This document shows positions 1 to 9,700 of a stretch of 64,000 bases of DNA, piece by piece. The position numbers were made by a program, and so were the translations under genes. A model generated the notes under the pieces. It was not told the origin of the DNA. It did not search any database and saw nothing but the letters and a program-made list of their open reading frames with translations. The DNA comes from an uncultured Sphingomonadaceae bacterium. GTDB taxonomy: Bacteria > Pseudomonadota > Alphaproteobacteria > Sphingomonadales > Sphingomonadaceae. Every line of letters begins with the position of its first letter. The stretch's first letter is position 1. The stretch spans positions 372,001-436,000 of the forward strand of contig CAIQHF010000036.1 in assembly GCA_903871605.1 (NCBI GenBank), written 5' to 3'.

Positions 1-1238
1 CGCTGCGCGAGCGATTTGACCTCGCTGGCGACGACCGCAAATCCGCGCCCGGCTTCGCCCGCCCGCGCCGCCTCGATCGTCGCGTTGAGCGCCAGCAACT
101 TGGTCTGCGATGTCACACTTTCGATCAGCGTCACGATCCGGCCGACCCGCATGGCCTCGTCGCTCATCGCGGTGATGCGCGTCTCGCTGCTCTGGACGAG
201 CTGCTGCGCGCGTGCGCTGAGCGTGGCGTGCTCGTCGACCTGCCGTGCGATCGACGCGATCGCGATCGTCAACTGCTCCGCGGCCGTGGCCAGCGCGGTC
301 ACCGACGCCGAGGTGGCGATCGAGCGGTCGGCAATGTCGCCGGCGGCATCGACGGCCTGCTGCGACATCCGCGCGAGCGACACCGCGGAGCCCTTGAAGT
401 CGGCGACCGCGGCGGACAGCGTATCGACGACCGCGACGACGTCTCGCTCGAACCGCTCCGCGAGCGCCACCATCTCGGCGCGCCGCGCGCTTTCGGCCTC
501 GCGCGTGATGACGATCGTGCGCTCGACCTGCCGCATCTCGGCCGCCGCGCCCTCGCGCTCGGTCTCGCGCTTGAGTTCCTCGGCTTCGAGCAACCGCTCT
601 GCGGTTCGGCCGGCCACCACGAACATCCGGCTCTGATCGATCGACGTCCGTGCGAGAATCGAGACAAAAACGGGCATCAGCGGCGCCAGCAGCAACGTGC
701 CGTCCTCGACGCGGACGAAGACCAGCATCATCGGAATCACCACCGGCCCGGTGAAGGCGAGGAACGCGATGGGAAGGTTGAGATAGAGGATCAGCCCCAT
801 GCATGCCGCCGCCACCTGGAAGGCGACCACGAGCAGCATGACGCGCGCGTCGGCCCCGATCGCGATCCCGCTCATCATCACGCTCCAGCCGACGCCGAGC
901 GCGAAGGCGACGCGCGCGTGGCGCAGCACCGCCGAGCGGATCCGCGTCGGATCGACGCGACGCGGGAGCTTGCGCGCCGCATAGCCGCAGGTGAGGGCGA
1001 CCATCAGCGCGCCGACGAGCAGTATCGGTCGCGCCGCGGACGCCCAGAATAGCGGGATGATGATCGCGAGGATAAGCCCGAGCACGATCGCCATCGAGCG
1101 AAGCGCGCGCGTCGTGGCTTCGATCTGTTGCGCGAATATCCGCTCGCGCACGGCGTCGCCCGGCGCATCGATCCTGATCAGATCGTGCCAATAGTGCCGG
1201 ATATCGAGGCGTGCGGCATCTGCCCAAGCGCGGTTCAT
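1..1238 (-). CDS. Methyl-accepting chemotaxis protein, 5' part (runs off window start)
   Basis: About 412 codons are visible on the minus strand, starting at the ATG at 1238; the 3' end lies outside the window. The N-terminal third holds about six hydrophobic segments with short loops, so this receptor has no large periplasmic sensor domain. A coiled-coil region follows, then the start of the signalling domain with the hairpin-tip-like motif [20 protein letters not shown] near the visible end. By family, such proteins control the CheA kinase and flagellar rotation. A CtrA-like site lies about 50 bases upstream. Family is clear from sequence; the ligand is unknown. Confidence 0.9.
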   Translation of the reverse strand, partial: MNRAWADAARLDIRHYWHDLIRIDAPGDAVRERIFAQQIEATTRALRSMAIVLGLILAIIIPLFWASAARPILLVGALMVALTCGYAARKLPRRVDPTRIRSAVLRHARVAFALGVGWSVMMSGIAIGADARVMLLVVAFQVAAACMGLILYLNLPIAFLAFTGPVVIPMMLVFVRVEDGTLLLAPLMPVFVSILARTSIDQSRMFVVAGRTAERLLEAEELKRETEREGAAAEMRQVERTIVITREAESARRAEMVALAERFERDVVAVVDTLSAAVADFKGSAVSLARMSQQAVDAAGDIADRSIATSASVTALATAAEQLTIAIASIARQVDEHATLSARAQQLVQSSETRITAMSDEAMRVGRIVTLIESVTSQTKLLALNATIEAARAGEAGRGFAVVASEVKSLAQ

Positions 1239-1433
1239 CTGGTCATCCGAGGCACTGCAACATCCGTACGGCTTATGCCCATATGGTTAGTCGATCGTTA
1301 ACTCGCGCCGCAGGCGTTCGGAACGCCGGCCACCACTTCAGAAGGGGCGGGCGACGTTTCCGCTACGGCACCGGAATATTTCCGGGCGAATCGGCGCTCG
1401 CCGGGCTGCGGCCGGGATCGACGACCGGGGCTG
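1239..1433. promoter_or_regulatory. Intergenic region upstream of the chemoreceptor with CtrA-like site and two dyads
   Basis: This 195-base gap lies between the dinB stop and the chemoreceptor start, both on the minus strand. It holds TTAG-N7-TTAA at 1287-1301, close to the TTAA-N7-TTAA site of the alphaproteobacterial regulator CtrA. It also holds two perfect 6-bp inverted repeats with 3-base centres: GGCGTT/AACGCC at 1313-1327 and CCGGAA/TTCCGG at 1371-1385. Either dyad could be the dinB terminator or an operator. No promoter elements are certain. Confidence 0.4.
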
Positions 1434-2531
1434 CTAGAGACCCAGGCCCAGTTGGGCCGCCACCGGATCGCCGGGCTGATCGAGCGCCGACAGCGTCAAG
1501 CCGAGCAGCCGCACGGGCCGCTCGACCGGGCACAGCGCGAGCATCAGCATCTTGCCCGCCTCGGCGAACTGCGCGCGGCTCGCGATCGGCTCCGCGAAGC
1601 TCCGCGCACGCGTGATCTGGCGGAAATCGTCATATTTCACCTTCAGCGTCACGGTGCGCCCGCGTGATCGGGATGCCTCGATCCGCGGCCAGACCGTCTC
1701 GACGATCCCGTCGAGCGCCTCGAGGAGCTCGGTCGGGCCGCGCAGATCGGTGAAGAAGGTGTTTTCCGCGCCCACCGACTTGCGGATCCGATCGGGGCGG
1801 ACGGGGCGATCGTCGAGCCCGCGCGCTGCGTCGTGAAGATAGCTGCCCCAACTGCCGAAATTCGCCAGCAGCCAGTCGCGCGACCTGGCACGCAGATCGG
1901 CGCCCGACGCAATGCCGAGCCGTGTCATCTTCTCGGCGGTCTTGGGCCCGACGCCATGGAAGCGCTTGACGGGCAGCGCCGCGACGAAATCCGGCCCGCG
2001 CGCGGGCGTGATGACGCACTGGCCATCCGGCTTGTTCTGGTCCGAGGCGATCTTGGCGATGAACTTATTGTAGGAAATGCCGGCCGAAGCGGTCAGCCCG
2101 GTCTCCTCCTTGATGGCGGCGCGGATGGCGAGCGCCGTGGCGGTCGCGCTGCCCATGCCGGCGATATCCTCCGTCACGTCGAGATAGGCTTCGTCGAGCG
2201 ACAGCGGCTCGATCAGCGCGGTATAGCGCGCGAAGATCGCGCGGATCTGGCGCGAGACGTCGCGATACACCTCGAAGCGCGGACGGACGAAGACGAGATC
2301 GGGACACAGGCGCCGCGCGGTGACCGACGGCATCGCCGACCGCACCCCGAAGGTTCGCGCCTCGTAGCTGGCGGCGGCGACGACGCCGCGCTCGCGCGAA
2401 CCGCCGACCGCGACGGGTCTGCCGCGCAACGCCGGATCGTCGCGCTGCTCGACCGAGGCATAGAAGGCATCCATGTCGACATGGATGATGCGGCGCGCTG
2501 GGGCGCCCGGGGCGGGCGGCTGGTCGGTCAC
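1434..2531 (-). CDS. dinB: DNA polymerase IV (Y family)
   Basis: This 365-residue protein is a translesion DNA polymerase, which by family copies past damaged bases at the cost of accuracy. The N-terminal catalytic motif VDMDAFYASVE is present, with D19 as a metal ligand and the steric gate at F23. The second metal motif SLDEAYLDVTE has D113 and E114. Helix-hairpin-helix and little-finger regions follow, and the length is normal for the family. The C-terminus ends in AAQLGLGL and is not a textbook clamp-binding motif. The ATG lies only 12 bases after the stop of the Crp/Fnr-type gene, so the two may be co-transcribed. Confidence 0.95.
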   Translation of the reverse strand: MTDQPPAPGAPARRIIHVDMDAFYASVEQRDDPALRGRPVAVGGSRERGVVAAASYEARTFGVRSAMPSVTARRLCPDLVFVRPRFEVYRDVSRQIRAIFARYTALIEPLSLDEAYLDVTEDIAGMGSATATALAIRAAIKEETGLTASAGISYNKFIAKIASDQNKPDGQCVITPARGPDFVAALPVKRFHGVGPKTAEKMTRLGIASGADLRARSRDWLLANFGSWGSYLHDAARGLDDRPVRPDRIRKSVGAENTFFTDLRGPTELLEALDGIVETVWPRIEASRSRGRTVTLKVKYDDFRQITRARSFAEPIASRAQFAEAGKMLMLALCPVERPVRLLGLTLSALDQPGDPVAAQLGLGL

Positions 2532-2543
2532 GGCGCGTGCATG

Positions 2544-3296
2544 TCAGAGATGAAGGTCGCTCGGCCCCTCCAGGTGGAGATAGGTGGCGTCGAATTCGCC
2601 GATCGCGACCAGCGCCTTCCAGTCGAAGATCGTCACCGAGCGCCCGCCGAACGCGATCAGCCCTTCGTTGCGGAACTTGGCCATCACCCGGTTGGTGTGG
2701 ATCGGCGTGATGCCGAGCGCGTCGGCGATGTCGGTCTGCGTCAGCGGCAGCTCGAAGCTGCTGCCATTGACCAGCCCGACCCGCTTTAGCCGGACCGCCA
2801 GCTCGCAGAACAGATGCGCGGTCCGCGCCCGCGCATCGCGGCGGCCGTTGTTGAGCAGCGCCTCGCGCTGGATCGATGCATCGAGCAGCGTATCGTACCA
2901 GAAGGCGCGCGCGAGGGCGGGATATTCCTCCGCGGTCTTGAGGATGGCCGTGTGGGGGATCAGCACGATCGCGCTGTTGCGGACGGTTTCGATGGTGTGA
3001 TCGGCGACCTTGAACAGCACCGTATGGAGATCGACCATGTCGCCCGGGACATGGAAGGAAATGATCTGCCGTCGCCCGTTTGCGGCGATCTTGGAACGAT
3101 AGACGATCCCCTCGACGACGGTGCAACAATGCGTGGGGGTCTCGCCTTCCTCGACAAGACGGCTACGCGCCGCTGTCTGGACGAGCTTTTGGGGCAGGCC
3201 GGTGAGCGCGTCGCGCTCATCGCCGCTGAGCGCGTCGCGCGCCTCGATTTTATCGATGAAGCGATCGAGATAATGGCTGACCGTCTTGTGCATCAT
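2544..3296 (-). CDS. Crp/Fnr family transcriptional regulator
   Basis: This 250-residue regulator has an N-terminal cyclic-nucleotide-binding-type beta barrel (about residues 20-145), a long dimer helix, and a C-terminal winged helix. The recognition helix region reads TDIADALGITPIHTNRVM. No N-terminal cluster of four cysteines is present, so it is not an oxygen-sensing Fnr. Two ATG codons in tandem (3296 and 3293) follow a purine-rich AAAAAGG stretch. An in-frame upstream extension to 3455 looks non-coding and overlaps the divergent small gene. It precedes dinB; its signal and targets are unknown. Confidence 0.88.
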   Translation of the reverse strand: MMHKTVSHYLDRFIDKIEARDALSGDERDALTGLPQKLVQTAARSRLVEEGETPTHCCTVVEGIVYRSKIAANGRRQIISFHVPGDMVDLHTVLFKVADHTIETVRNSAIVLIPHTAILKTAEEYPALARAFWYDTLLDASIQREALLNNGRRDARARTAHLFCELAVRLKRVGLVNGSSFELPLTQTDIADALGITPIHTNRVMAKFRNEGLIAFGGRSVTIFDWKALVAIGEFDATYLHLEGPSDLHL

Positions 3297-3402
3297 TGGC
3301 CTTTTTCCCCGCCGCTTCCTTGCCCCCAAGCACGGCTCGAGCGCAAGCCTTCCGATGGAACTGCGACGCCGACGGCGCGTCTGGCGGACAGAGGAGAATG
3401 GA

Positions 3403-3672
3403 ATGCTCGGCACGTTTGCAAAGTCGCTGCTGGTGGGTGCCGTACAGAAGGGCACCGGCGTCCCGCAATCCGGGCCGATCTCGACCGCGTTGCTGACGAC
3501 GGGGGTGTCGCTTCTGCTGATCCGGGGGCGGCGCCCGGTGGGACTGGCGCTCGCGACAGCGGGTGGACTGCTGCGCTGGTACGAACTCGATCAGGAGCGC
3601 CGGATCGCCGCGACGACGATCACGACCCCGCCGTCGTCCGGCGATGCTTCTGCGGCCAAAGCACGGCGTTGA
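3403..3672 (+). CDS. Small membrane protein of unknown function
   Basis: The 89-residue product begins at the ATG at 3403 with a good GAGGAG ribosome site at 3391-3396. Two moderately hydrophobic segments (about residues 5-20 and 27-55, ending in GLALATAGGLLRW) suggest a small membrane hairpin. The tail is charged and then Ser/Ala-rich. It is divergent from the Crp/Fnr gene, and its last 53 bases overlap the 3' end of the convergent yihY-type gene. I do not recognise the family. Confidence 0.65.
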   Translation: MLGTFAKSLLVGAVQKGTGVPQSGPISTALLTTGVSLLLIRGRRPVGLALATAGGLLRWYELDQERRIAATTITTPPSSGDASAAKARR

Positions 3673-4558
3673 CGGTCGCGCCGAGCAGGATCGCGTAGGC
3701 CGACACGTAGAACCACATCAGCAGCACGACGACCGCGCTCAGCGAGCCGTAGGTCGCGTTATAGTTGCCGAACCGCGCGACATAGAAGCCAAGACCGACG
3801 GTCGCGGCAAGCCACAGCAGTGTCGCGATGCCCGATCCCATGCTGATCCATTGCCACCCGGCCGGCGCGCGGTTCGGGCCGAACCGGTAGGCGCCGCCGA
3901 TCGTCGCGCTTGCGAGGATCGCGGCGATCACCCACGTCCCCAGCTTGATCGCGAGCAGAGCGATCGGGCCGAGTCCGCCGAGCACCGACTGGAGCCACCC
4001 CAATATCGTCGCCGCGAGCAAGCCGGTGATCGCGACCAGCACCGCGCCGACGATGATCGCCATCGACACGAACAACCCCATCACGAAGCTGCGCGGATGC
4101 TCCTGCTGGGCGTAGATGACATTGAGCGCACTCATGATCGATGTCGAAGCCCGCGTGGCGCCGTAGATCGCGAACAGGATCGCGACGATCAGCCCGAAGC
4201 CGGTTTTCCCCGACGACGTCGTGACGACCGCGACCAATTGGTCGAGTATGAGCTTGGCGGCATCGCGCGGGACGATCGAGACGATCATCTTGATATGGTC
4301 GGCAACCGTGCTGGGGTCGGCGATCAAGCCGTAGCTCAGGATCACCGCGGCAAGCAGCGGGACCAGCGAGAGGAAGCAATAGAAGGCGACCCCGGCCGCC
4401 ATGAGCGTGATATTGTCCTGCCCCATCTTGATCCACAGCTTGCCGAGGAACCCGGCCGCCGCGCCTTCGGCCTTGCGCGCATAATGTTTTGCGCGGTGGA
4501 CCTGGCCGCGATCGCCTGTCGCGACGGGATCCGGCAGGGAGCGCTGTTCATATTGCAT
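3620..4558 (-). CDS. YihY/BrkB family inner-membrane protein
   Basis: This 312-residue protein has a cytoplasmic N-terminus of about 40 residues, then about six transmembrane segments. The conserved start of the family domain is visible as AAGVAFYCFLSLVPLL, and the last segment reads LSAVVVLLMWFYVSAYAILLGA. Members were once called ribonuclease BN, but that assignment belongs to another gene; the YihY function is not settled (envelope-related or transporter-like). It is divergent from tamA. The 3' end overlaps the small gene on the other strand by 53 bases. Confidence 0.9.
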   Translation of the reverse strand: MQYEQRSLPDPVATGDRGQVHRAKHYARKAEGAAAGFLGKLWIKMGQDNITLMAAGVAFYCFLSLVPLLAAVILSYGLIADPSTVADHIKMIVSIVPRDAAKLILDQLVAVVTTSSGKTGFGLIVAILFAIYGATRASTSIMSALNVIYAQQEHPRSFVMGLFVSMAIIVGAVLVAITGLLAATILGWLQSVLGGLGPIALLAIKLGTWVIAAILASATIGGAYRFGPNRAPAGWQWISMGSGIATLLWLAATVGLGFYVARFGNYNATYGSLSAVVVLLMWFYVSAYAILLGATVNAVLWPQKHRRTTAGS

Positions 4559-4660
4559 CGCGTTTCAACCCGCGACGCGCGAAATATGTCCCGCAGACGA
4601 TGGCATCGACGAACCGCGCATTGCCGGGAACCGCTGGACCGATCTGACGTTTGCTACGGG

Positions 4661-6790
4661 ATGCGTCGTCGCGACGCCGGGCGGGGGAAGAGAGTGCGTT
4701 CAGGGCGGGTGGACCAGCTGCGGCCCGGCGCACCGGTCGGTTTTTCGTTGCGCATGTCGGTGTGTGGGCTCGCGATCATGGCGTCCGCTGCTGGCGCTTC
4801 GCGCCCGGTGTCGCCTGACATGCCAGCCCCGCCACAGCAGGCGGTCGACCCGGCCTCCGATCCTTCGTTCAACGCCGCGCTGCCGCCGCTCGACAGCCTC
4901 GCGCCGCCTCCCGCGCTCCCCGTCTCGACTGCACCGCCACCGACCGCACCGGTCACCGACCCCGCATTGGCGCAGCCGCTGCCCCCGCTCGCCGGTTTCG
5001 ACCCGACGCCCGATACCAGCAAGGCGACGGTTCCAAGCGGCGAGGATACGCGCATCCGCTACACCATGCAGGTCGAAGGGCTGAAGGCGATCGGGCTCGA
5101 GAACCAGTTCCGCAGCCTATCCGAACTCGAGACGGGCAAGAAGAAGGCGGCCAATGCGGCGCAGGTGTCGGCGCGCGCCGCCGACGACGTCCAGCTCGCC
5201 GAGCGCCTGTTGCGCTCGGAAGGCTATTATGACGGCGCGGCGTCATCGACGGTGGCGCCCGTGCCGGGTCAGCCGGGCCAGATCGTCGCCACGATCAGTG
5301 TCACCCCGGGGCCACGCTACACCATGTCCGCTATCGCGATCACGCAGGCCGACCCCGATCCGACCCGCCGCGCGACAGCCGCGCTCACGACGCAGGTCAA
5401 GGTTGGCGACCCGATCCGCTCGATCGCGGTAGAGGGCGGCGAGGCGCAGATCGCACTGGCTTTGCCGCAGCAGGGCTACCCCTTCGCCAAGGTCGGCCAA
5501 CGCGACATCCTGCTCGATGGCGACACGCACGGCGGTGCCTATACGCTGCCGCTCACGGCCGGCCCCCGATCGAGCTTCGGCGGCATCGAGACCAAGGGCG
5601 ACCGGATCTTCTCCGTCCAGCATCTTTCAGTCTTCCCGCGCTTCGATCGCGGCGACCCCTATGACAGCCGGATGACCGACGACCTCCGCCAGGCTCTGGT
5701 CGGCACCGGAATCTTCTCCAGCGTCGCGATCGAGCCCGTCGATACCGGAACCAAGGCGGCGGACGGCACCGAGGTGGTGGACCTGCTGGTGACGCAGGAC
5801 AAGGGGCCGTGGCGGAGCTGGGCCGCGTCGGCGGGCTATGGCACCGGACAGGGGATCAAGGCCGAGGCGAGCTGGACCAACCGCAACCTGTTCCCACCCG
5901 AGGGCGCGCTCGTCGCGACCGTGATCGGCGGGACGCAAGAGCAGGGCGCGAACCTCGCCTTCCGCCGTTCCAATGCCGGCCAGCGCGACAAGACGTTCCA
6001 GATCACCGGCGGCTTCGATCGCACCAACTACGACGCCTATCAGGCCAACACGCTCAGCCTCGCGGTCAACTGGTCCCGCCAGAGCACGCCGATATGGCAG
6101 AAGCGCTGGAGCTACACCTATGGCGCCGAGGTCCTCGGCACCAACGAGCAGGGCGCCGCGACCGATCTCACCGGAGATCGGCCGCGCCGCAACTATTTGA
6201 TCGCCGCCTTGCCCGTCGAAATCCTGTACGATCGCTCGAACGACCTGCTCAACCCGACCAAGGGTTTCCGCCTGCTCGCCCGCGTCAGTCCCGAGGCCTC
6301 GATCCGCAGCGGCTTCAAGGGCTATGCGCGGCTGACCGCACAGGGCACCGCCTATCTGCCGATCGGCGCATCGATCGTGCTGGCGGGCCGCGCGATGGTT
6401 AATTCGATCGAGGGCGTCGGCGACATCACCGAGATCGCGCCGTCGCGGCGGCTCTACGCCGGCGGCGGCGGCTCGGTGCGCGGTTTCGGCTACCAGCAGC
6501 TCGGACCGAAGGACGTGCAGAACAACCCGATCGGAGGGCTGAGCTCGACCGAGCTCGCCTTCGAGGCGCGGTATCGCTTCGGCAATTTCGGCATCGTGCC
6601 GTTCTTCGACGCGGGGCGCGTCGGCGAGAAGTCGACGCCCGGTTTCAGCGGCCTGCGCTACGGAGCGGGCATAGGCGGGCGCTACTACACCAATTTCGGC
6701 CCGCTGCGCTTCGACATTGCGACGCCGATCAACCGCCAGCCCGGCGAGTCCAAGATCGCGCTCTATATCTCGATCGGCCAGGCCTTCTGA
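4661..6790 (+). CDS. tamA: TamA-type outer-membrane assembly protein (BamA/TamA family)
   Basis: This is an Omp85-family outer-membrane protein, which by family works with TamB to insert or transport outer-membrane proteins and lipids. After a signal-like segment (SVCGLAIMASAAGA) and a Pro/Ala-rich linker, POTRA-like repeats occupy roughly residues 130-370. A C-terminal 16-strand barrel follows, with the conserved GGGGSVRGFGYQQLGP motif, and the protein ends in phenylalanine. The start is uncertain: the ATG at 4661 gives 709 residues and a positively charged leader, while the ATG at 4754 gives 678 residues. The stop overlaps the tamB start as TGATG, which implies translational coupling. Confidence 0.9.
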   Translation: MRRRDAGRGKRVRSGRVDQLRPGAPVGFSLRMSVCGLAIMASAAGASRPVSPDMPAPPQQAVDPASDPSFNAALPPLDSLAPPPALPVSTAPPPTAPVTDPALAQPLPPLAGFDPTPDTSKATVPSGEDTRIRYTMQVEGLKAIGLENQFRSLSELETGKKKAANAAQVSARAADDVQLAERLLRSEGYYDGAASSTVAPVPGQPGQIVATISVTPGPRYTMSAIAITQADPDPTRRATAALTTQVKVGDPIRSIAVEGGEAQIALALPQQGYPFAKVGQRDILLDGDTHGGAYTLPLTAGPRSSFGGIETKGDRIFSVQHLSVFPRFDRGDPYDSRMTDDLRQALVGTGIFSSVAIEPVDTGTKAADGTEVVDLLVTQDKGPWRSWAASAGYGTGQGIKAEASWTNRNLFPPEGALVATVIGGTQEQGANLAFRRSNAGQRDKTFQITGGFDRTNYDAYQANTLSLAVNWSRQSTPIWQKRWSYTYGAEVLGTNEQGAATDLTGDRPRRNYLIAALPVEILYDRSNDLLNPTKGFRLLARVSPEASIRSGFKGYARLTAQGTAYLPIGASIVLAGRAMVNSIEGVGDITEIAPSRRLYAGGGGSVRGFGYQQLGPKDVQNNPIGGLSSTELAFEARYRFGNFGIVPFFDAGRVGEKSTPGFSGLRYGAGIGGRYYTNFGPLRFDIATPINRQPGESKIALYISIGQAF

Positions 6791-9700
6791 TGGCGGCCGA
6801 GGACGAGACCGTCGTGATCGTGGAACGTCGCCCTTTGTGGGCGCGGATCGCGAAATGGGTGGCGATCGCATTGGCGGCCCTGCTGCTGCTCATCGCCGCC
6901 TTGATCGTCGGGCTGAACACCGGTCCGGGCAAGCGCTTCATCGCCGGTCAGCTTGCCGGCTATACGACCGCCTCGGGCATCACCATCCATGTCGGCGAGA
7001 TCGAGGGATCGATCTACGGCCACATGATTCTCCACGATCTCGAGGTCCGCGACGCCAGGGGCACGTTCCTGACGTCGCCCGTGATCGACATCCACTGGCA
7101 TCCCTTTGCCTATATCCACAGCAAGATCGATCTCGACAGCGTGGCCGCGGCCGAGGTGCGGATGCTGCGCAATCCCGCGCTCAAGCCCGTGCCGAGCGAT
7201 CCCAACGCGCCCACCATCCCCGATATCGATCTGACGCTCGGCCATCTCCACGTCGACCGCTTCCTGCTCGAGCCGCCGGTGACCGGGCAGCGCCACATCG
7301 TCCGCATCGACGGCGGCGCGGTGATCGCCGACCGCCGCGCGCAGCTCACTGTCGACGCCGATGCGATCGTCGCACCGGGCGTCAAGGGCGGCGACACGCT
7401 TCATCTGAAGATCGACGCGGTGCCCTCGCAGGACCGGCTGCTCGTCGACGTCAAGCTCGCGGCCCCCGCGGGTGGCGTCGTCGACAGCTATGCCAGGCTC
7501 GGCCGATCGCTGACGCTGTCGGTCGGCGGGCAGGGCGACTGGCATCATTGGCAGGGTCTCGCCTCGGCGACCGCGGGCGGCCAGCCGCTGATGAACGTCG
7601 CGCTGACCGCGCAGGACGGCACGTTCGGCGCGAAGGGCGGCGTGATGCCCGGCATCCTGCTCAGCGGCCCCGCCGCGCGGATGACCGAGCCGGCGATCCA
7701 CATCGACGCCACCACCACGCTCGACAAGCGCAAGGCGAACACGACGATCGCCTTGTCCTCCTCGGCATTCGTCGCGCAGGCGCAGGGGCTGCTCGACTTC
7801 GCGCAGAGCCGCTTCGGCAATTTCAAGCTGCAGGCGCGGCTGCTCACCCCCGGCGCGATCGCGCCCAATCTCGCCGGGCGCAACGTCGCGGTCACCGCCG
7901 CGCTCGACGGTCCGTTCGCGACGCCGAGCGTCGCCTACAGGCTGTCCGCCGACGCGGTCTCCTTCGGCGCCAACGGAATCGAAGGGCTCGTTGCCGAGGG
8001 CAATGCGACGGTCGGCAAGAAGATCCTCGTGCCGATCCACGCGACCGCACGCCGCGTCACCGGGCTCAACGCCGCGGCCGGCGGCCTCGTCACCAATCTC
8101 AAGGTCGACGGCGACATTGCCTATTCGAACGGGCAGCTCTTCTCGGACAATCTGCATCTCCGCTCGGACCGGATCGACGCGACCGCGCTCGTCCTCGCCG
8201 ATCTCGCCCGCGGCACCTATACCGGCGCGCTCAAGGGCCGGGTCAACGACTATGACGTCAACGGCCTGGGCCGGATCAATCTGGTCACCGATGCCAAGCT
8301 GGTCACCGCATCCGGCGGCGGGTTCGGGATCAAGGGCCATGTCCGCATCGACACGAGAAAGATCACCAACGCCAGCCTCGCACAGCAGCTTGGCGGCAAC
8401 GCGCTGATCACCGCCGACGTCGGATACGATCCCAAGGGCGGCGCCAGCGTCACCAATTTGCGGCTGACCGCGCCCGATCTGCGCATCACCGATGGTGCCG
8501 GCAGCTATCGCCTCTCCGACGGCGCGATCCGCTTCCGTGCCGATGCCTGGTCGCGCAGCTATGGCCCCGCCAATGTCGTCGCGAGCGGGACGGTCGCCAA
8601 TCCGGTGGTCGTGCTCAAGGCGGCGCATCCCGGCGTCGGCATCGGCCTCGCCAATCTCGACGCGACGTTGACCGGCTCGGCGGCAGGCTATCTCGTCCGC
8701 GCACGTGGCGGCTCCGACTATGGTCCGTTCACCGCCGACGTGCTGGTGCGCGCGGGCAAGGGGCCGCTTGCGGTCGACATCCACCAGCTGTTGATCGCCG
8801 GCATCGGTGTCCACGGCAGCATCGTGCAGACCGCAGCGGGGCCGTTCGCGGGCAACCTGTTCGTCGCGGGCTCGGGTCTCAACGGGCAGGTCGCGCTGGC
8901 GGCGGCGGGCAAGAACCAGAAGGCCGACGTCAACCTCACCGCCAATGGCGCCAAGCTCCCCGGCAAGACGCCGATCACGATCGGATCGGGTCTCGTCCGC
9001 GCGACGCTGGTGATGCTGCCGGGTGGCCCCTCGGTCGCCGGCTCGGCGGCGATCGTCGACCTGCGCTACGGCAGCCTGCTGCTCCGCTCGGCGCGCGCGA
9101 AAATCAACTATGCCGGCGGCCACGGCCAGGCCGCGCTGACCGCCTCGGGCACCAGCGGCGTGCCGTTCGACCTCGCCGCGCAGGCCGCGTTCACGCCGCA
9201 GCGCATCCTCGCCAATCTGCGCGGCTCGGCGAACGGCATCGCCTTCCACCTCGCGCAGCCCGCGACCGTCCTCGTCCAGGGCAAGGATTATGTCCTCCAG
9301 CCCGCGACGCTGGTGCTGCCGCAGGGCAGCGTCGACCTGTCGGGGCGCTATGGCGCCACCATCCAGGCGCACGCCAGGCTCGACGGCATGGACCTGTCGA
9401 TCGCGCAGGCGTTCGCGCCGACGCTCGGGCTCGGCGGCCGCGCGACCGGGACGGTCGACCTGTCGATGCACGGATCCTCCGTCCCCGACGTCCGCGCACG
9501 GCTCGACATCGCCGGCTTCACGCGCACCGGCGCGCTGGTCATCTCCGATCCGGTCGACATCGCGATGCTCGGCACGCTGAATGGCGGCGGCGGCGCCATC
9601 AACGCGCTGATCCGTCGGGGCGGCAGCGACATCGGCCGCGTCCAGGTCCGCACCGGCCCGGTCGCGAGCACCGCAGCCTTGATGCAGGCGTCGATCAGCG

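Noticed and set aside
3563-4660. A longer N-terminus for tamA starting at 3563
   Set aside because: The extra frame is antisense to the YihY-type gene and is Arg/Asp-rich without domain features.
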